Shown in pieces: positions 30,353 through 32,029 of a stretch of DNA of 32,029 bases (within the stretch, counting starts at the first letter, position 1; the number at the start of each line of letters is the position of its first letter). The notes beneath the pieces were generated by a model. It was given only the letters and a program-made list of their open reading frames with translations. It made no database searches and was not told the origin of the DNA. Source of the DNA: Flavimaricola sp. (GTDB lineage: Bacteria; Pseudomonadota; Alphaproteobacteria; Rhodobacterales; Rhodobacteraceae). Made by a program: the position numbers and the translations under genes. The DNA is taken from contig JAHDDU010000035.1 in assembly GCA_020629175.1 (NCBI GenBank), positions 1 to 32,029 of the forward strand, in the 5' to 3' direction.

Positions 30353-30454
30353 TGTTGATCACGGGAGGGAGCGCGCCGATTTCTCACTTTGCGGTTTCCG
30401 AGCAGCGCAACCGCCGCTATACCGCGCCGGGGTTTACCAACAAGGATGTCTGAA

Positions 30455-31747
30455 ATGGCAAATGTGGTCGTCGTCGGCGCTCAATGGGGTGATGAGGGTA
30501 AAGGCAAGATTGTGGACTGGCTCTCGGAGCGGGCCGACATCGTCGCGCGCTTCCAAGGCGGCCACAACGCGGGCCACACGCTTGTCATCGACGGCGAGGT
30601 TTACAAGTTGCACGCTCTGCCATCCGGGGTGGTGCGCGGCGGCAAGCTGAGTGTCATCGGCAATGGTGTCGTTCTGGACCCTTGGCATCTGGTCAAAGAG
30701 ATTGAGACCCTGCGCGGCCAGGGCGTGACCATCAGCCCCGAGACACTGATGATCGCGGAAAACACCCCTCTCATCCTGCCGTTCCATGGCGAGCTGGACC
30801 GCGCCCGTGAAAGCCAGAATTCCGTGGCAAAGATCGGCACCACAGGTCGTGGGATAGGCCCAGCGTACGAGGATAAAGTGGGCCGCCGCGTGATCCGCGT
30901 GGCCGATCTTGCAGATGACGCCACGCTGGAGCTGCGCGTCGACCGCGCCCTTGTCCACCACAACGCGCTGCGCAACGGGCTGGGCTTGCCGTCCATTGAT
31001 CGCGATGCGCTGATCGCCCAGCTGCGCGAAATTGCGCCCGCAATCCTTGAATACGCGGCCCCCGTTTGGAAAGTGCTGAACGAGAAGAGTAAGGCCGGTA
31101 AACGTATCCTGTTTGAGGGCGCGCAAGGCGCATTGTTGGACGTGGATTTTGGCACTTATCCGTTTGTGACCTCCTCCAACATCATCGCAGGACAAGCGGC
31201 CACAGGCACAGGTATGGGCCCCGGTGCGATTGATTTCGTCCTTGGGATCGTCAAAGCCTACACCACCCGTGTGGGCGAGGGGCCATTCCCGACCGAGCTA
31301 CATGATGATGACGGCCAGCGTCTGGGCGAACGGGGCCATGAGTTTGGCACCACTACAGGCCGCAAGCGCCGCTGCGGTTGGTTTGATGCAGCCCTCGTGC
31401 GGCAGACCTGTGTGACCTCAGGAGTAACTGGCATCTCACTCACCAAGCTCGACGTGCTCGACGGATTTGAAACGCTCAAGATCTGCGTTGGCTACATGCT
31501 TGACGGCGAGCGGCTCGACTATTTGCCAACTGCCGCCGATCAACAGGCCCGTTGCGAACCGATCTATGAGGAAATGCCCGGCTGGAGCCAATCGACCGAA
31601 GGCGCGCGTTCTTGGGCGGACCTCCCGGCAGAGGCGATCAAATACGTCCGCCGGGTTGAGGAATTGATTGGCTGCCCAGTTGCCCTACTTTCCACCTCAC
31701 CCGAACGGGACGACACAATTCTTGTCACAGATCCCTTCGCGGACTGA
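30455..31747 (+). CDS. purA: Adenylosuccinate synthetase
   Basis: A 430-residue enzyme that joins IMP and aspartate with GTP in the first committed step to AMP. The N-terminal [18 protein letters not shown] carries the GTP-binding G-D-E-G-K-G-K at residues 12-18. Also present are [14 protein letters not shown] with the catalytic His, [51 protein letters not shown] for IMP, and the C-terminal guanine contact near [11 protein letters not shown]. Length is normal. ATG at 30455 has AAGGA upstream and gives the standard start; an ATG at 30446 would sit on that ribosome site. The DUF2842 gene follows by 8 nt. Confidence 0.97.
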   Translation: MANVVVVGAQWGDEGKGKIVDWLSERADIVARFQGGHNAGHTLVIDGEVYKLHALPSGVVRGGKLSVIGNGVVLDPWHLVKEIETLRGQGVTISPETLMIAENTPLILPFHGELDRARESQNSVAKIGTTGRGIGPAYEDKVGRRVIRVADLADDATLELRVDRALVHHNALRNGLGLPSIDRDALIAQLREIAPAILEYAAPVWKVLNEKSKAGKRILFEGAQGALLDVDFGTYPFVTSSNIIAGQAATGTGMGPGAIDFVLGIVKAYTTRVGEGPFPTELHDDDGQRLGERGHEFGTTTGRKRRCGWFDAALVRQTCVTSGVTGISLTKLDVLDGFETLKICVGYMLDGERLDYLPTAADQQARCEPIYEEMPGWSQSTEGARSWADLPAEAIKYVRRVEELIGCPVALLSTSPERDDTILVTDPFAD

Positions 31748-31755
31748 GGAAAGCC

Positions 31756-31980
31756 ATGGCGCTGACGCACAAACAAAAACGCAGGTATTCGCTTTTGATC
31801 CTACTGGTGGGCCTGCCGCTTTACATCATCATTTCCGTGACGTTGGTAAGCTTGCTTGAGCGGCCCAACATTTGGATTGAACTGGGCATTTACCTCGGAC
31901 TTGGGCTGCTCTGGGCATTGCCCTTCAAAGCGGTATTCAAAGGTGTGGGGCAAGCGGACCCCGACGCGCCTGAAGAGTGA
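31756..31980 (+). CDS. DUF2842 family small membrane protein
   Basis: A 74-residue alphaproteobacterial membrane protein of the DUF2842 type. Two helices lie at residues about 11-33 and 40-60, then the conserved end WALPFKAVFKGVGQADPD. Function unknown. GAGGAAA just upstream and only 8 nt after the purA stop indicate co-transcription with purA. Confidence 0.9.
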   Translation: MALTHKQKRRYSLLILLVGLPLYIIISVTLVSLLERPNIWIELGIYLGLGLLWALPFKAVFKGVGQADPDAPEE

Positions 31981-31993
31981 TCTGACTGACGGA

Positions 31994-32029
31994 CTAACGC
32001 GCCCTCTGCACCATCCCAAATAGGTCGCG
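31994..32029 (-). CDS. Possible C-terminal end of a gene running off the right edge
   Basis: On the minus strand, reading inward from the window end, RDLFGMVQRAR is followed by TAG at 31996-31994. The gene would converge on the purA-DUF2842 pair with 13 nt between the stops. Only 11 codons are visible, so it could be a chance open frame. Confidence 0.35.
   Translation of the reverse strand, partial: RDLFGMVQRAR

Noticed and set aside
30389-30423. TTGCGG / TATACC as a purA promoter
   Set aside because: The spacer is 23 bp, well outside the functional range, and no better pair was found.
1-32029. tRNA, rRNA, CRISPR arrays, insertion sequences and prophage or defence genes
   Set aside because: Gaps and both strands were read; none of the characteristic structures or protein motifs appears.

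Overview
The window reads as chromosomal DNA from an alphaproteobacterium of the Rhodobacteraceae, probably a marine roseobacter-group species. This is inferred from gene content and protein style, not from a database search. The markers are the phaZ / phaC-phaP-phaR cluster with a PhaR regulator, a VPLPA-type C-terminal sorting signal, the purA-DUF2842 pair, the secG-pyrG pair, moderately high GC, and many 4-nt ATGA gene overlaps. There is no rRNA, tRNA, CRISPR array, transposase or phage gene, and no stretch longer than about 250 bases lacks a gene.

Region 1 (1-5860): a MAPEG membrane protein and an ArsR-SRPBCC fusion regulator on the minus strand. Divergent to them on the plus strand are three alpha/beta hydrolases, a GPH-type sugar/cation symporter and an M15-peptidase-like protein. 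The regulator/hydrolase gap holds a 42-bp symmetric palindrome that looks like an operator. The symporter start is preceded by a 12-bp perfect palindrome of LacI-family style. The third hydrolase has Gly where the catalytic Ser should be.

Region 2 (5857-10453): the polyhydroxybutyrate module. The depolymerase phaZ diverges from synthase phaC, phasin phaP and regulator phaR. TGCA-rich sites lie before phaC, phaP (two copies) and phaR. One phaP copy fills the 17-bp spacer of a good promoter, which fits PhaR repression and autoregulation.

Region 3 (10455-21913): a minus-strand catabolic and transport block for an amine or amino acid. Reading along transcription it encodes two ABC permeases, a class I glutamine amidotransferase, a PuuA-like glutamine-synthetase-family ligase, an unknown membrane-anchored protein, a PuuB-like FAD oxidase, a class III aminotransferase and a small unknown protein. 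The matching ATPase and two substrate-binding proteins (19640-21913) are separated from the permeases by a second FAD oxidoreductase on the opposite strand. The set suggests uptake of a polyamine or similar amine, gamma-glutamylation, oxidation, deglutamylation and transamination. The membrane-anchored protein is translationally coupled on both sides and is the best candidate here for an undescribed part of this pathway.

Region 4 (21995-25937): a minus-strand run of small accessory genes: a PhnD-like protein without a signal peptide, a TerB-like protein, a secreted unknown, DUF1330, a PhzF-like isomerase and RlmJ.

Region 5 (26089-32029): mostly housekeeping. It holds a MipA/OmpV outer-membrane protein, CTP synthase, SecG, a four-helix membrane protein, a VPLPA-CTERM secreted protein, adenylosuccinate synthetase and a DUF2842 protein. 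The tail of one more minus-strand gene may run off the right edge.
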